DNA from: Intestinimonas sp.
Lineage (GTDB): Bacteria; Bacillota; Clostridia; Oscillospirales; Oscillospiraceae
NCBI GenBank assembly: GCA_022653075.1
Contig: JALCSB010000011.1
Location: forward strand, 41,626-105,625
DNA length: 64,000 nt
Reading direction: 5' to 3'
Shown piece after piece: positions 28,390-42,339 of the stretch (position 1 is the first letter of the stretch; each line of letters begins with the position of its first letter). The notes below the pieces were generated by a model, which made no database searches, was not told the DNA's origin, and saw only the letters and a program-made list of their open reading frames with translations. Both the position numbers and the translations under genes were made by a program.

Positions 28390-29799
28390 ATGCATAATGA
28401 GGAAAAAACAATGGATCAGATCGTGGCGCTTTGCAAGGGCCGCGGTTATGTTTACCCGGGCAGCGAGATCTACGGCGGTCTGGCCAACGCCTGGGATTAC
28501 GGTCCCCTTGGCGTGGAGTTTAAAAACAATGTGAAGCGCGCCTGGTGGAAAAAGTTTGTCCAGGAATCCCCTTATAATGTCGGTCTGGACTCCGCTATTT
28601 TGATGAATCCGGAAACCTGGGTGGCCACCGGCCATGTGGGTGGTTTTTCTGATCCGCTGATGGACTGTAAGAGCTGTAAAACCCGTCACCGCGCCGATAA
28701 GCTCATCGAAAATTTTACCGGCGAGAGCGCCGACGGCTGGAGCAACGAAAAGATGATGGACTTTATTCGGGAAAATCATATCAAGTGCCCCAACTGCGGT
28801 GGAGAGGACTTTACCGATATCCGTCAGTTTAACCTGATGTATAAGACCTTTCAGGGCGTCACCGAGGACGCCAAAAATCAGATTTATCTCCGTCCGGAAA
28901 CCGCCCAGGGCATCTTTGTGAACTTCTCCAATATTCAGCGTACCACACGGAAAAAGCTCCCCTTCGGCGTATGTCAGGTAGGAAAATCCTTCCGCAATGA
29001 GATTACACCGGGCAACTTTATTTTCCGTATCCGGGAATTTGAGCAGATGGAGTGTGAGTTCTTCTGCGTGCCAGATACCGATCTGGAGTGGTTCGCCTAC
29101 TGGAAGGACTACTGTGCCAACTGGCTGTACACACTGGGTCTGAAAAAGGAGAATGTCCGTCTGCGCGACCACCAGCCGGAGGAGCTTTCCTTCTATTCCA
29201 AGGCCACTACCGACATCGAATATCGGTTCCCATTCGGCTGGGGTGAACTGTGGGGGATCGCCGACCGGACCAACTACGACCTTACCCGCCACCAGGAACA
29301 CAGCGGTAAAGATCTGAGCTACTTTGACCAAGAGAAGAACGAGCACTATATTCCTTTTGTCATTGAGCCCTCTCTGGGCGCCGACCGCATGGCACTTGCC
29401 TTCCTGTGCGACGCTTACGATGAAGAGACCGTGGGGCAGGACAAGAGCGGAAAGGAAGATGTACGTACCGTATTGCGTCTGCATCCCGCCCTGGCCCCAT
29501 TCAAGTGTGCCGTGCTGCCCCTGTCTAAAAAGCTGGCTGAACCAGCCCAACGGCTTTACACGGATCTGGCCAAGCATTTTATGGTGGACTATGATGACGC
29601 CGGTTCCATTGGCAAACGTTACCGCCGTCAGGATGAGATCGGTACGCCTTTCTGTGTCACGGTGGATTTCCAGACCATAGGTGATGAAAAAACGCCCGCC
29701 GACCATTGTGTCACGGTTCGGGACCGTGACTCCATGGATCAGGTTCGTATTCCTATGGACCAGATTCAGTCCTATCTGGAAGACCGCATCGCATTTTAA
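28390..29799 (+). CDS. glyS: Glycyl-tRNA synthetase (dimeric type)
   Basis: [66 protein letters not shown]. Confidence 0.95.
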   Translation: MHNEEKTMDQIVALCKGRGYVYPGSEIYGGLANAWDYGPLGVEFKNNVKRAWWKKFVQESPYNVGLDSAILMNPETWVATGHVGGFSDPLMDCKSCKTRHRADKLIENFTGESADGWSNEKMMDFIRENHIKCPNCGGEDFTDIRQFNLMYKTFQGVTEDAKNQIYLRPETAQGIFVNFSNIQRTTRKKLPFGVCQVGKSFRNEITPGNFIFRIREFEQMECEFFCVPDTDLEWFAYWKDYCANWLYTLGLKKENVRLRDHQPEELSFYSKATTDIEYRFPFGWGELWGIADRTNYDLTRHQEHSGKDLSYFDQEKNEHYIPFVIEPSLGADRMALAFLCDAYDEETVGQDKSGKEDVRTVLRLHPALAPFKCAVLPLSKKLAEPAQRLYTDLAKHFMVDYDDAGSIGKRYRRQDEIGTPFCVTVDFQTIGDEKTPADHCVTVRDRDSMDQVRIPMDQIQSYLEDRIAF

Positions 29800-29898
29800 C
29801 CCTGTTTTTTTTCCATGCGGCAGGGCCGCCGTCCGGTGGCGGCGGTCTTTTTCTTTTAACCCAATTACCTCACATACTTACGTAGAAAGAGATGAAAA

Positions 29899-31743
29899 AT
29901 GAAGCGTTTTTTCCTGTTTCAGCTGGAAATGGACCCAGCTTGGCCCTTTCATAAAAAAATGGTGTTCTGGCTGTGGAATTTTTCCATATTGTTAATTGCC
30001 TCCCTATGTGTTGGAATCTTATCTTTGGCTTTTTCTCCCGTGGCCAATCGAATGGCCATGCTCTGTAGCTATCTGAAAAACCCCTGGCTGGCCTTTCTCA
30101 ATCTGGCGCCGGTGGTGGTGCTGGCCTTCCTCCTGTACTTTGTGGTCCGCCGTCCCGGCCTGGCTTATGGCCTCACTTGCGGAATTGTGGCATCTCTCAC
30201 TGCAGCCAACTGGTTCAAACTTCAATTTCGTGATGATCCACTGATGTTTGAGGACTTAAAGCTGATTCGAGAAACGAAAAATATGATGGGCCGTTATCAC
30301 ATTTATTGGACCCGCTCCCTGGCCGTGGGACTGGCCTTGCTGCTGTTGGGCGGATTATTCACCCACTTTTTTGTGCGGGGCCGGATGCGGCGCTGCACGC
30401 CTGGACGGCTGATTGGGTTCTCGGTTTTGTTTGTCATGGCTCTTTTTATAAGGGATTTTTGCTACAATGCTGAAATTTATGATTATAAAACTGCTAACAA
30501 TGACCTGATTAATCAGTGGTCCGCCACGGAAGTATATTCTTCCAAGGGTTTTGTCTATCCCTTCCTGCACAGCATTCAAACGGGAGTGGATAAGCCGCCG
30601 GACGGTTATGATGAAAAACAGGCTCAGATGATTTTATCCGCCTACCCTTCCGCGGATATTCCAGAAAATAAAAAAGTATCCCTCATTACGGTTATGCTGG
30701 AGTCCTACAGCGATTTTTCCAATTTTAACATACCAGGTCTTTCCGATAAGGTCTATGCCGACTACCATGCCTTGGAGGCGGAGAGTTATACCGGAAATCT
30801 GATCTCCAATGTCTTTGCTGGCGGTACGGTAAATACGGAGCGCTGTTATCTCACCGGCTATTCCAACCTGGGCTCATTTCGCGCAAAGACAAATTCTTAT
30901 CCATGGTATTTCCGCAGTCAGGGCTATACGGTAGAGGGTGCGCACCCCTGCTATGAGTGGTTTTATAACCGTTCCAACATTAATGTCAACCTTGGCTTTG
31001 AAAACTACTATTTTGTAGAAAACTATTTTAGTCCCTTAACGGGCGGGGACGTGGGGTATGATGATTTGTTCTTTCCTGAGCTGATTAAACTTTGGGAGAA
31101 AAACAAGCAAACCGGGAAACCCTATTTTTCCTATGACCTCACTTATCAGGGTCATGGCCCCTATAATACCGACTGTACCTGGTGGGGTGATGACTATGTA
31201 ACAGGGGGGAATTACTCCACCGCATCCCGGAACATTCTCAATAATTATTTTGGTTCCATCTACAATACAAATCAGAATTTAACGGACTTTTTCGATTATT
31301 ATCGAAAGGAGACCGATCCGGTTATCATTGTTTTGTTTGGAGATCATAAACCATGGCTGGGTGACGGAAACTCAGTATACAAGGAACTAGGTATCAATCT
31401 GGATTTGTCCACGCAGGACGGCTTTTTCAATTACTACACGACCCGATACCTTATTTGGGCCAATGATGCGGCAAAAGAAGTCCTGGGTAATGATTTCATT
31501 GGAGAAGGCCCGGACATGGGATCCTATTTTCTTATGAATCAGGTTTTTCGCCTGGCCGGTTGGGTCGGTCCCTCCTACATGCAGGCCACCCAGCAGGTGA
31601 TGGATGCCGTACCAATTATCCACACAACCGGCGTTTTTGTGGAAAACGGCGTGGTTACCACAAAACTTACTCCGGAGGCACAGGCACTGCTACAGGACTA
31701 CAATACCGTACAATATTACGATCGGAAACACTGTATTTATTGA
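29899..31743 (+). CDS. LTA synthase-like membrane sulfatase/phosphoglycerol transferase family protein
   Basis: N-terminal TM segments, then LITVMLESYSDFSNF, FAGGTVNTERCYLTGY, YDLTYQGHGPYN, VLFGDHKPWLGD. Confidence 0.85.
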   Translation: MKRFFLFQLEMDPAWPFHKKMVFWLWNFSILLIASLCVGILSLAFSPVANRMAMLCSYLKNPWLAFLNLAPVVVLAFLLYFVVRRPGLAYGLTCGIVASLTAANWFKLQFRDDPLMFEDLKLIRETKNMMGRYHIYWTRSLAVGLALLLLGGLFTHFFVRGRMRRCTPGRLIGFSVLFVMALFIRDFCYNAEIYDYKTANNDLINQWSATEVYSSKGFVYPFLHSIQTGVDKPPDGYDEKQAQMILSAYPSADIPENKKVSLITVMLESYSDFSNFNIPGLSDKVYADYHALEAESYTGNLISNVFAGGTVNTERCYLTGYSNLGSFRAKTNSYPWYFRSQGYTVEGAHPCYEWFYNRSNINVNLGFENYYFVENYFSPLTGGDVGYDDLFFPELIKLWEKNKQTGKPYFSYDLTYQGHGPYNTDCTWWGDDYVTGGNYSTASRNILNNYFGSIYNTNQNLTDFFDYYRKETDPVIIVLFGDHKPWLGDGNSVYKELGINLDLSTQDGFFNYYTTRYLIWANDAAKEVLGNDFIGEGPDMGSYFLMNQVFRLAGWVGPSYMQATQQVMDAVPIIHTTGVFVENGVVTTKLTPEAQALLQDYNTVQYYDRKHCIY

Positions 31744-31754
31744 TTCTAATCTGC

Positions 31755-31801
31755 AAAAATCCCGTTTGAGAATACAATTTGTATTCTCAAACGGGATTTT
31801 T
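31755..31801. terminator. Bidirectional terminator between convergent genes
   Basis: 21-bp perfect stem AAAAATCCCGTTTGAGAATAC-aattt-GTATTCTCAAACGGGATTTTT. Confidence 0.9.
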
Positions 31802-31804
31802 TTC

Positions 31805-32239
31805 TTAAAATTTCCGGCTTTCCGCCACCGCCAGCTCATCACAGCGGTTATTGAACTCATTCTCCGCATGGCCTTTCACCCAGTGGAGATTGACTGCGTG
31901 ATACGCGCATAGGTCCAGAAGTTTTCCCCAAAGATCCGGATTTTGTGCGGGTTTCTTGTCGCTCTTTATCCAGCCCCGGGCACGCCAGCCTTTAGCCCAG
32001 CCTTTTCCCAAACCGTCAATAACATACTTTGAATCTGAATACAGTTCCACGGTGCATGGTTCCTTCAGCGCGGAGAGCGCGGTGATAACCCCCGTTAATT
32101 CCATACGGTTGTTTGTGGTCCGCGCTTCGCCGCCGGACAATTCTTTCTTATATTTTCCATAAAGAAGGATAGCTCCCCAGCCACCGGGACCCGGATTTCC
32201 GGAACAGGCACCATCGGTATAGATGGTCACATTTTTCAT
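31805..32239 (-). CDS. rnhA: Ribonuclease HI
   Basis: [65 protein letters not shown]. Confidence 0.96.
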   Translation of the reverse strand: MKNVTIYTDGACSGNPGPGGWGAILLYGKYKKELSGGEARTTNNRMELTGVITALSALKEPCTVELYSDSKYVIDGLGKGWAKGWRARGWIKSDKKPAQNPDLWGKLLDLCAYHAVNLHWVKGHAENEFNNRCDELAVAESRKF

Positions 32240-32272
32240 GATTGATCCCTCCGTCTGGTCCCCTTCAGCCTA

Positions 32273-34801
<2,529 letters not shown>

Positions 34802-34819
34802 TTTGATGTGCCTCCTCTC

Positions 34820-36790
<1,971 letters not shown>

Positions 36791-37060
36791 TTAGATTTCC
36801 ATGAACACGCCGCTCTCCGCCCGACCACGCAAGGTGGTGGAGGAGAGCTGTGACAGATATATTTTCGGTTTTCGGTCCCCGGACCGGCATATGACGAAGG
36901 ACTTGGGAAGTTCATCCGAAACGTTTTCCACCTGCCCTTTTTTCTCCGCCCCGCGGAGAAAGTTCCGGGTAATGGGGGAGGACGTGGTATTATCCAGATC
37001 AAAGATGCCGATAACATCCCTGAACGGCACGGTTACCGACTGCCCCAAATGAAGGTACAC
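36791..37060 (-). CDS. RemB/DUF370-like extracellular matrix regulatory protein (GTG start)
   Basis: (M)YLHLGQSVTVPFRDVIGIFDLDNTTSSPITRNFLRGAEKKGQVENVS...; position between recF and gyrB as for yaaB/remB of Bacillus. Confidence 0.82.
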   Translation of the reverse strand: MYLHLGQSVTVPFRDVIGIFDLDNTTSSPITRNFLRGAEKKGQVENVSDELPKSFVICRSGDRKPKIYLSQLSSTTLRGRAESGVFMEI

Positions 37061-37076
37061 TTGAATCTTCCTTCTT

Positions 37077-38186
37077 TCATGTGGAACGGATGGAGCCGTG
37101 CTCCACCCGGAAGGCGGCACCGGCATCCAGCGCCTCCAGTTTCTCTTCTTCGCAGCAAGTGATAAACACCTGCCCACCCTTAATACGATTTAACACAAAG
37201 GACTGCCGCTTTCGGTCCAACTCGGAAAGCACATCGTCCAGCAGAAGAACAGGGTATTCCCCCGTATCCTCCCGGTGCAGCTCCCGGTCGGCCAGCTTTA
37301 GGGACAGGGCGGCGGTACGCGCCTGTCCCTGAGAGGCAAACTGTCGGGCGCTGCGCCCGCCCAGCTCTACCTCGATATCGTCTTTATGTGGACCGGAAAG
37401 GCAGCAGCGGCTCTCCAACTCTGCCTGACGGTGGTTTTGCATATGCTCCCACAGCAGAGGGTAGAGGGCACTGGCCGGCTGAAGCGGATTGGAAAGGGAG
37501 GAAACGGTTTGATATCGCAGCTTCAGGATCTCCCTTCCTCCGGAAAAGTCTTGATGAATCAGCGCCGCCTGCCCGGACAGTTCCCGGCAATATCGCGCCC
37601 GGTAGTGAATCAGAATGGCCCCAATCCGGGCCATTCGCTGAGAAAAATCATCCAGCGTATCCAGCAGGGATGGTTTTTCCTCCTGGTCCCGCAGGATGCG
37701 CGTCTTATGTTCATAAAGCCGCCGGTATTCCGCCAAGGCGGCGGCGTAACGGGGCCGTAGTTGACAAAGGGAAAGGTCCATAAATTTTCGCCGCGCCGAT
37801 GCCCCTTCCCGAATCAGCATCAGATCTTCCGGACAAAACAGGACGGTGTGCATCACACCCGACAGCTCCGCTGCCGCCCTAAGCTTCACGCCATTTACGG
37901 TCAGCGTACGGCGGGCGCCGCGTCGGAGAATCGCTTCCACCGTGAAATCCCGTTCCCGGGAAAAAATATGGGCGGATAGAGAAGCCGTGTCACGATCAAA
38001 ACCAATCAGCTCCCGGTCGGCCCGGGCGCGGTGGGACCGAGCGCCTGAGAGATAGAACACCGCCTCCAGCAGATTGGTCTTACCCTGCGCATTCTCTCCA
38101 CAAATCACGTTCACGCCGGGGCAGAAGGAAACGCTGGCCCGATCATAGTTTCGAAAACCGTCCAGTGCCAGATTCTGAACAATCAT
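37077..38186 (-). CDS. recF: DNA replication/repair protein RecF
   Basis: MIVQNLALDGFRNYDRASVSFCPGVNVICGENAQGKTNLLEAVFYLSGARSHR; VLLLDDVLSELD. Confidence 0.96.
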   Translation of the reverse strand: MIVQNLALDGFRNYDRASVSFCPGVNVICGENAQGKTNLLEAVFYLSGARSHRARADRELIGFDRDTASLSAHIFSRERDFTVEAILRRGARRTLTVNGVKLRAAAELSGVMHTVLFCPEDLMLIREGASARRKFMDLSLCQLRPRYAAALAEYRRLYEHKTRILRDQEEKPSLLDTLDDFSQRMARIGAILIHYRARYCRELSGQAALIHQDFSGGREILKLRYQTVSSLSNPLQPASALYPLLWEHMQNHRQAELESRCCLSGPHKDDIEVELGGRSARQFASQGQARTAALSLKLADRELHREDTGEYPVLLLDDVLSELDRKRQSFVLNRIKGGQVFITCCEEEKLEALDAGAAFRVEHGSIRST

Positions 38187-38395
38187 TGGATGGTCAGAAA
38201 AACGCCGTCCAGCGCAGCCGTATCTCCCGGACGAAGTTTTTTCCCCCTTTGGGTACAAATCTGGCCGTTCACCAAAACCTGTCCGCTTTGGATGGTCTCC
38301 TTCGCCTCTCCGCCGGTCGCGATGACACCGGAAAACTTCAGCAAAGCGTCTAGACGGATAAATTCTGTGGTGATAGTTACTGTTTCCTTCCGCAT
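38183..38395 (-). CDS. S4-domain RNA-binding protein (YaaA/RlbA-like)
   Basis: MRKETVTITTEFIRLDALLKFSGVIATGGEAKETIQSGQVLVNGQICTQRGKKLRPGD, between dnaN and recF. Confidence 0.9.
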   Translation of the reverse strand: MRKETVTITTEFIRLDALLKFSGVIATGGEAKETIQSGQVLVNGQICTQRGKKLRPGDTAALDGVFLTIQ

Positions 38396-38456
38396 ACTGA
38401 CTCCATTTCCAACAAACTGAACGTAAAATTCTACTTTTTGGCCTGCAACGCGCTTC

Positions 38457-39569
38457 TCACTGTCCCGCCCGCAGGCGGACGGGTAAAACCATATAAAGAA
38501 AGTTTTCCTCACCTTCCGCGGGGAAAATAACGCAGGGCGCCACACCGGATGACAATTCCAGCCGGACTCGGTCAGCAGGCGCAGCCTTTAGTGCATCCAT
38601 CAAATAACGGTTATTGAATCCAATCTCCAATCCACCGCCATCGCCATCAATGGGACATTGATCATACGCATCCCCAATACCAGTTTTTGTGGTAATGGAA
38701 AGCTGGTCCTTTCCAAACACACACCGCAGAGGAGATTTAAGCTTATCACTGATGATAAGAGAGACACGATCGATAGAGGACAACAGGGTACGGGTAGTTC
38801 CCTCCACTTTAATGGGATTATTTCGGGGGATAGCCTGACGATAGGCTAAAAACTCTCCCTCCAGACGGCGGGCCACCAGCATGGTGTCTCCCATTTGGAA
38901 CATTATGTGCCGCTCACCCATCGTAACCGTGACCACGTTTTCCGCTTCACCACAGATTTTTTCCACCTCGGATAAGGCGGCGCCGGGCACCACAAAAGAG
39001 AAGTCTGTATTGGCGTGTTTTTCTTCGATGGGTTCATGGCGCAGAGCCAGCCGGTAACCGTCCACAGAAACCACGGTCAAGCCGTCGGTATCGATCTCAA
39101 ATAAGGACCCGGTATGGATGGGCCGGCTCTCATTGTCGCTGACGGCGAAAATGGTTTGGCGGATCATGCTGCCCAGATCCTTTTGCTTTATCGTAAAAGA
39201 GTTCAGGCCGTCCACAGAGGGAAGTTCTGGAAAATCTTCCGCATCGGTACCCAAGATGTTAAATTTACTCAAGCCGCAGGTAATGGTCACAGTATACTCC
39301 TCAGAACTGAATGTTACAACATCGTCCGGCAGTTTGCGGATAATGTCGCCAAAAAGCCGGGCGGAGAGAACCAGCATGCCGGCTTCTTTTATTTCCGCGG
39401 GAATTGTTGTACGAATACCGGTTTCCAAATTATACCCAGTTAGGCATAATCCCTGACCCGCCTCCAGCAGGATACCCTCCAGGGCGGGGATGGAACTTTT
39501 AGCGGCTACTGCTCTGGATGTAGTGGCGATGGCGGTTTGAAGCAGCGCTTTTTCGCAGGAAAACTTCAT
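38457..39569 (-). CDS. dnaN: DNA polymerase III beta clamp
   Basis: MKFSCEKALLQTAIATTSRAVAAKSSIPALEGILLEAG...; C-terminal MVLPVRL. Confidence 0.96.
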   Translation of the reverse strand: MKFSCEKALLQTAIATTSRAVAAKSSIPALEGILLEAGQGLCLTGYNLETGIRTTIPAEIKEAGMLVLSARLFGDIIRKLPDDVVTFSSEEYTVTITCGLSKFNILGTDAEDFPELPSVDGLNSFTIKQKDLGSMIRQTIFAVSDNESRPIHTGSLFEIDTDGLTVVSVDGYRLALRHEPIEEKHANTDFSFVVPGAALSEVEKICGEAENVVTVTMGERHIMFQMGDTMLVARRLEGEFLAYRQAIPRNNPIKVEGTTRTLLSSIDRVSLIISDKLKSPLRCVFGKDQLSITTKTGIGDAYDQCPIDGDGGGLEIGFNNRYLMDALKAAPADRVRLELSSGVAPCVIFPAEGEENFLYMVLPVRLRAGQ

Positions 39570-39633
39570 GAAGGCGTCCCTTCCTTTCGTATTGTGTTTC
39601 TCCTCTGTAGAAAGGAGAGGAGAGGAATTAAGT

Positions 39634-39838
39634 TAGTAACGGTGGTAGTAGGGGAAAAAAATGTGGAAAAACGACGGAATCGCTTGAGCGACAGGGAAAA
39701 CAGCGTCCACAGGGTATGTGGATGAAAAATTTTGTTTTCCACAGGTAACAAAGACAAAACAAGATTATCCACACAAGATATTCCACATTTCCACAAAAAA
39801 TGTGGAAAACAGTGTGCAAAAAGTGGATAACTTGTGTT
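39634..39838. other. oriC: Chromosomal origin (oriC) candidate: DnaA-box cluster plus DnaA-trio-like tract
   Basis: TTATCCACA 39765-39773; TTTTCCACA 39735-39743; TATTCCACA 39779-39787; ATTTCCACA 39787-39795; TGTGGAAAA 39662-39670 and 39801-39809; TGTGGATGA 39717-39725; AGTGGATAA 39822-39830; lies between dnaA and dnaN. Confidence 0.88.
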
Positions 39839-41158
39839 TTATTCGTACCGAGCGTTCACGTTGGAGCGAATGTCTTTGATAACTTCTGCGGTTTCCGGAC
39901 TGTTCTTTTTCATTTTTTCAATTCGGTCGATGGAGTGGAGCACTGTGGTGTGATCGCGGCCTTCAAATTCCTTTCCAATTTCCTTAAGGGACAAGTTGGT
40001 CATTTCCCGAATCAGATACATCGCCATCTGGCGGGCCAGCGCGGTGTCGCGGGTGCGTCCCTGTCCGCGCAGAGCCGCGTTTTCAATATTGTAGAACTTA
40101 CAGACCTCCTCGATAATTACATCGGCCGTGGGCATGATATCAGAGGGGTCCTTGAACATATCGCGTACGGCTCGGGTTACGGTAGAGGAATCCACATTAC
40201 TGCCCTCTAAATCGCGCAGAGCCATAATTTTATTAACGGTACCTTCAATTTGCCGCACATTGGCGGTAATATTTTCGGCGACGTACTGCAAAACCGCAGG
40301 AGGCAGTTCAACACCCATAAGAATAGCCTTATTTTTGATGATGGCCACACGGGTTTCGTAGTCCGGTGGCTGTATATCCGCTAAAAGACCCCATTCAAAC
40401 CGGGTTTTTAGCCGGTCTTCCAGGCGGAGCATCTCTTTCGGCGGACGGTCGGCGGTGAAAACAATTTGCTTTCTAGCCTCATACAACGTATTAAATGTGT
40501 GAAACATCTCTTCCTGAGTGGAGTCCCGTCCGGCGATAAACTGAACGTCGTCCATCAGAAACAGGTCCGCGGAGCGGTACTTCTCCCGGAATTCCTGATT
40601 GCGTCCCTCCCGAATTGCCTGAATGAGTTCATTGGTAAAGGTATCGCCTTTAATATAGACGATACGGAACATGGGATGAGTTTTGTGCAGAGCGTGGGCA
40701 ATGGCATAGAGCAGATGGGTTTTTCCCAAGCCGGATTCACCGTAGATAAACAGTGGATTGTAATTTTGCGCCGGGTGGTCGGCCACCGCGCGGGCCGCCG
40801 CGTGGGCAAATTTATTGGAATTGCCCACAACGAACCGCTCAAATGTATACTCCTCCGTACCGGGGAGGAAGCCGTCCGATTCCGTTTTGCCGCCCGTGCG
40901 CTGGTCCATCTCGTCGTCACCCAGCACCTCTACCTGAAAATTTGCAGAGAAAAGTTCATGCAGGGCTTTTTGAATATTGGCGGTATATCGGGAACGGATA
41001 ATATCCCGCTTGAATTCAGAGGGAGTGTGCAGGACGAAGGTATCTTCATCCAGTGAAACGGCCTCTATGTCATCAAACCAGGTGTGGATCGTGGTGGCAG
41101 TCATGTCCGACTCCATGAGGGAGAGCACCTTGGTCCAGATATCTGCGGGGGAATTCAT
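39839..41158 (-). CDS. dnaA: Chromosomal replication initiator protein DnaA
   Basis: YTFERFVVGNSNKFAHAAARAVADHPAQNYNPLFIYGESGLGKTHLLYAI; GRDHTTVLHSIDRI. Confidence 0.98.
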   Translation of the reverse strand: MNSPADIWTKVLSLMESDMTATTIHTWFDDIEAVSLDEDTFVLHTPSEFKRDIIRSRYTANIQKALHELFSANFQVEVLGDDEMDQRTGGKTESDGFLPGTEEYTFERFVVGNSNKFAHAAARAVADHPAQNYNPLFIYGESGLGKTHLLYAIAHALHKTHPMFRIVYIKGDTFTNELIQAIREGRNQEFREKYRSADLFLMDDVQFIAGRDSTQEEMFHTFNTLYEARKQIVFTADRPPKEMLRLEDRLKTRFEWGLLADIQPPDYETRVAIIKNKAILMGVELPPAVLQYVAENITANVRQIEGTVNKIMALRDLEGSNVDSSTVTRAVRDMFKDPSDIMPTADVIIEEVCKFYNIENAALRGQGRTRDTALARQMAMYLIREMTNLSLKEIGKEFEGRDHTTVLHSIDRIEKMKKNSPETAEVIKDIRSNVNARYE

Positions 41159-41337
41159 TATGCGGCCTCCCTTGTAAAAAAATAAAGGAAATAAACATTA
41201 AAATATTATAACAAAGAATCAACATCATGGCAAGGACACCTTATATAAATATAAACATTTGTTTTACGTTACAAACCAAAACTTTCACAGGATACGGGAT
41301 AAAAAAATTTTTACGCGTATCTGTATAAAAAATGTGG

Positions 41338-41367
41338 TTGACAGAGCATAAAAACATAGGTTATAAT
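41338..41367 (+). promoter_or_regulatory. Sigma-A promoter for rpmH operon
   Basis: TTGACA-18 nt-TATAAT. Confidence 0.8.
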
Positions 41368-41481
41368 AATTTCTGCGTCCTGCATTGGGACGTCTCTTTT
41401 GACGACCGCGGCCACACAGACAGGCCGTTGTGGCGGACGGAGGAAATATCTCCGTCTATTGTAGTACAGGAGGTGTACCAC

Positions 41482-41616
41482 ATGGTTCGTACCTATCAGC
41501 CCAAAAAGCTGCGGCGCTCCAAGGAATTTGGATTCCGTAAGCGCATGGCCACCCGGAATGGCAGAAAGGTCCTGGCCCGCCGCCGCGCGAAGGGCCGCGC
41601 CCGCCTGACCTACTAA
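41482..41616 (+). CDS. rpmH: 50S ribosomal protein L34
   Basis: [53 protein letters not shown]. Confidence 0.97.
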   Translation: MVRTYQPKKLRRSKEFGFRKRMATRNGRKVLARRRAKGRARLTY

Positions 41617-41720
41617 AGATGACGAGGAATCTGAAATAGGGCTCATGAAGGGGCGGGGGAGGTTTATCCCACCGCCCCTACAGTGCATATGCCCGTTGTT
41701 CAGAGGGGAGCTGCGCAATT

Positions 41721-42077
41721 GTGAAATTCACTACAACGCTGAAACAGAATTACGAGTTTCGGCGCCTTTACGCCAGAGGAAAAAATGCGGCCGCTTCCTG
41801 TCTCGTCCTTTATTACAGAAAAAACCGTGCTAACCGCAGCCGACTTGGTTTTACCGTGAGTAAAAAGGTGGGCTGTGCCGTGGTCCGAAATCGAGTCCGC
41901 CGCCGTCTGAGGGAAATTTACCGATTCCATGAGGCGGAGCTTTATCCGGGATATGATCTTGTGGTTGTGGCACGGGTTAAGGCCGCTTTTTCCAGCTACC
42001 ATGAACTGGAGAAAGAATTTCTGTATTTGGCCGCCCGGCTGGGACTTTTGAAAAAAGAGGAGGAAAAGGGACCGTGA
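41721..42077 (+). CDS. rnpA: Ribonuclease P protein component
   Basis: Follows rpmH; RNRVRRRLREIYR RNR motif. Confidence 0.94.
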   Translation: MKFTTTLKQNYEFRRLYARGKNAAASCLVLYYRKNRANRSRLGFTVSKKVGCAVVRNRVRRRLREIYRFHEAELYPGYDLVVVARVKAAFSSYHELEKEFLYLAARLGLLKKEEEKGP

Positions 42078-42292
42078 AGCACCTGCTTACTACCCTGCTC
42101 CGCTTTTACCGCAAGAATATTTCTCCCCTGCGACCGCCCTGTTGCCGTTTTATTCCCACCTGCTCCGCCTATGCGCTGGAGGCTATTGAAAAATACGGCG
42201 CATGGAAGGGAGGCTGGCTGGCCCTTCACCGTCTTCTCAAATGTCAGCCGTTTCACCGACAGAAATCCATTGAATACGACCCGGTACCCTGA
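42074..42292 (+). CDS. yidD: Membrane protein insertion efficiency factor YidD
   Basis: LLRFYRKNISPLRPPCCRFIPTCSAYALEAIEKYGAWKGGWLALHRLLKCQPF. Confidence 0.95.
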   Translation: MKHLLTTLLRFYRKNISPLRPPCCRFIPTCSAYALEAIEKYGAWKGGWLALHRLLKCQPFHRQKSIEYDPVP

Positions 42293-42339
42293 ACGACTAC
42301 CGGGCCCACCTCCGCAAACAATCTTTTGGAGGCGCCACT

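Noticed and set aside
28384-29706. 440-aa minus-strand ORF antisense to glyS
   Set aside because: Shadow ORF from GC-biased codon usage; glyS is unmistakable and the antisense product shows no recognisable motifs.
37072-37087. Possible third parS (TCTTTCATGTGGAACG) at recF end
   Set aside because: Only about 12/16 to consensus with central CG disrupted (ATGT); too degenerate.
41159-41337. Second DnaA-box cluster between dnaA and rpmH
   Set aside because: AT-rich but only isolated weak box-like sequences; no cluster.
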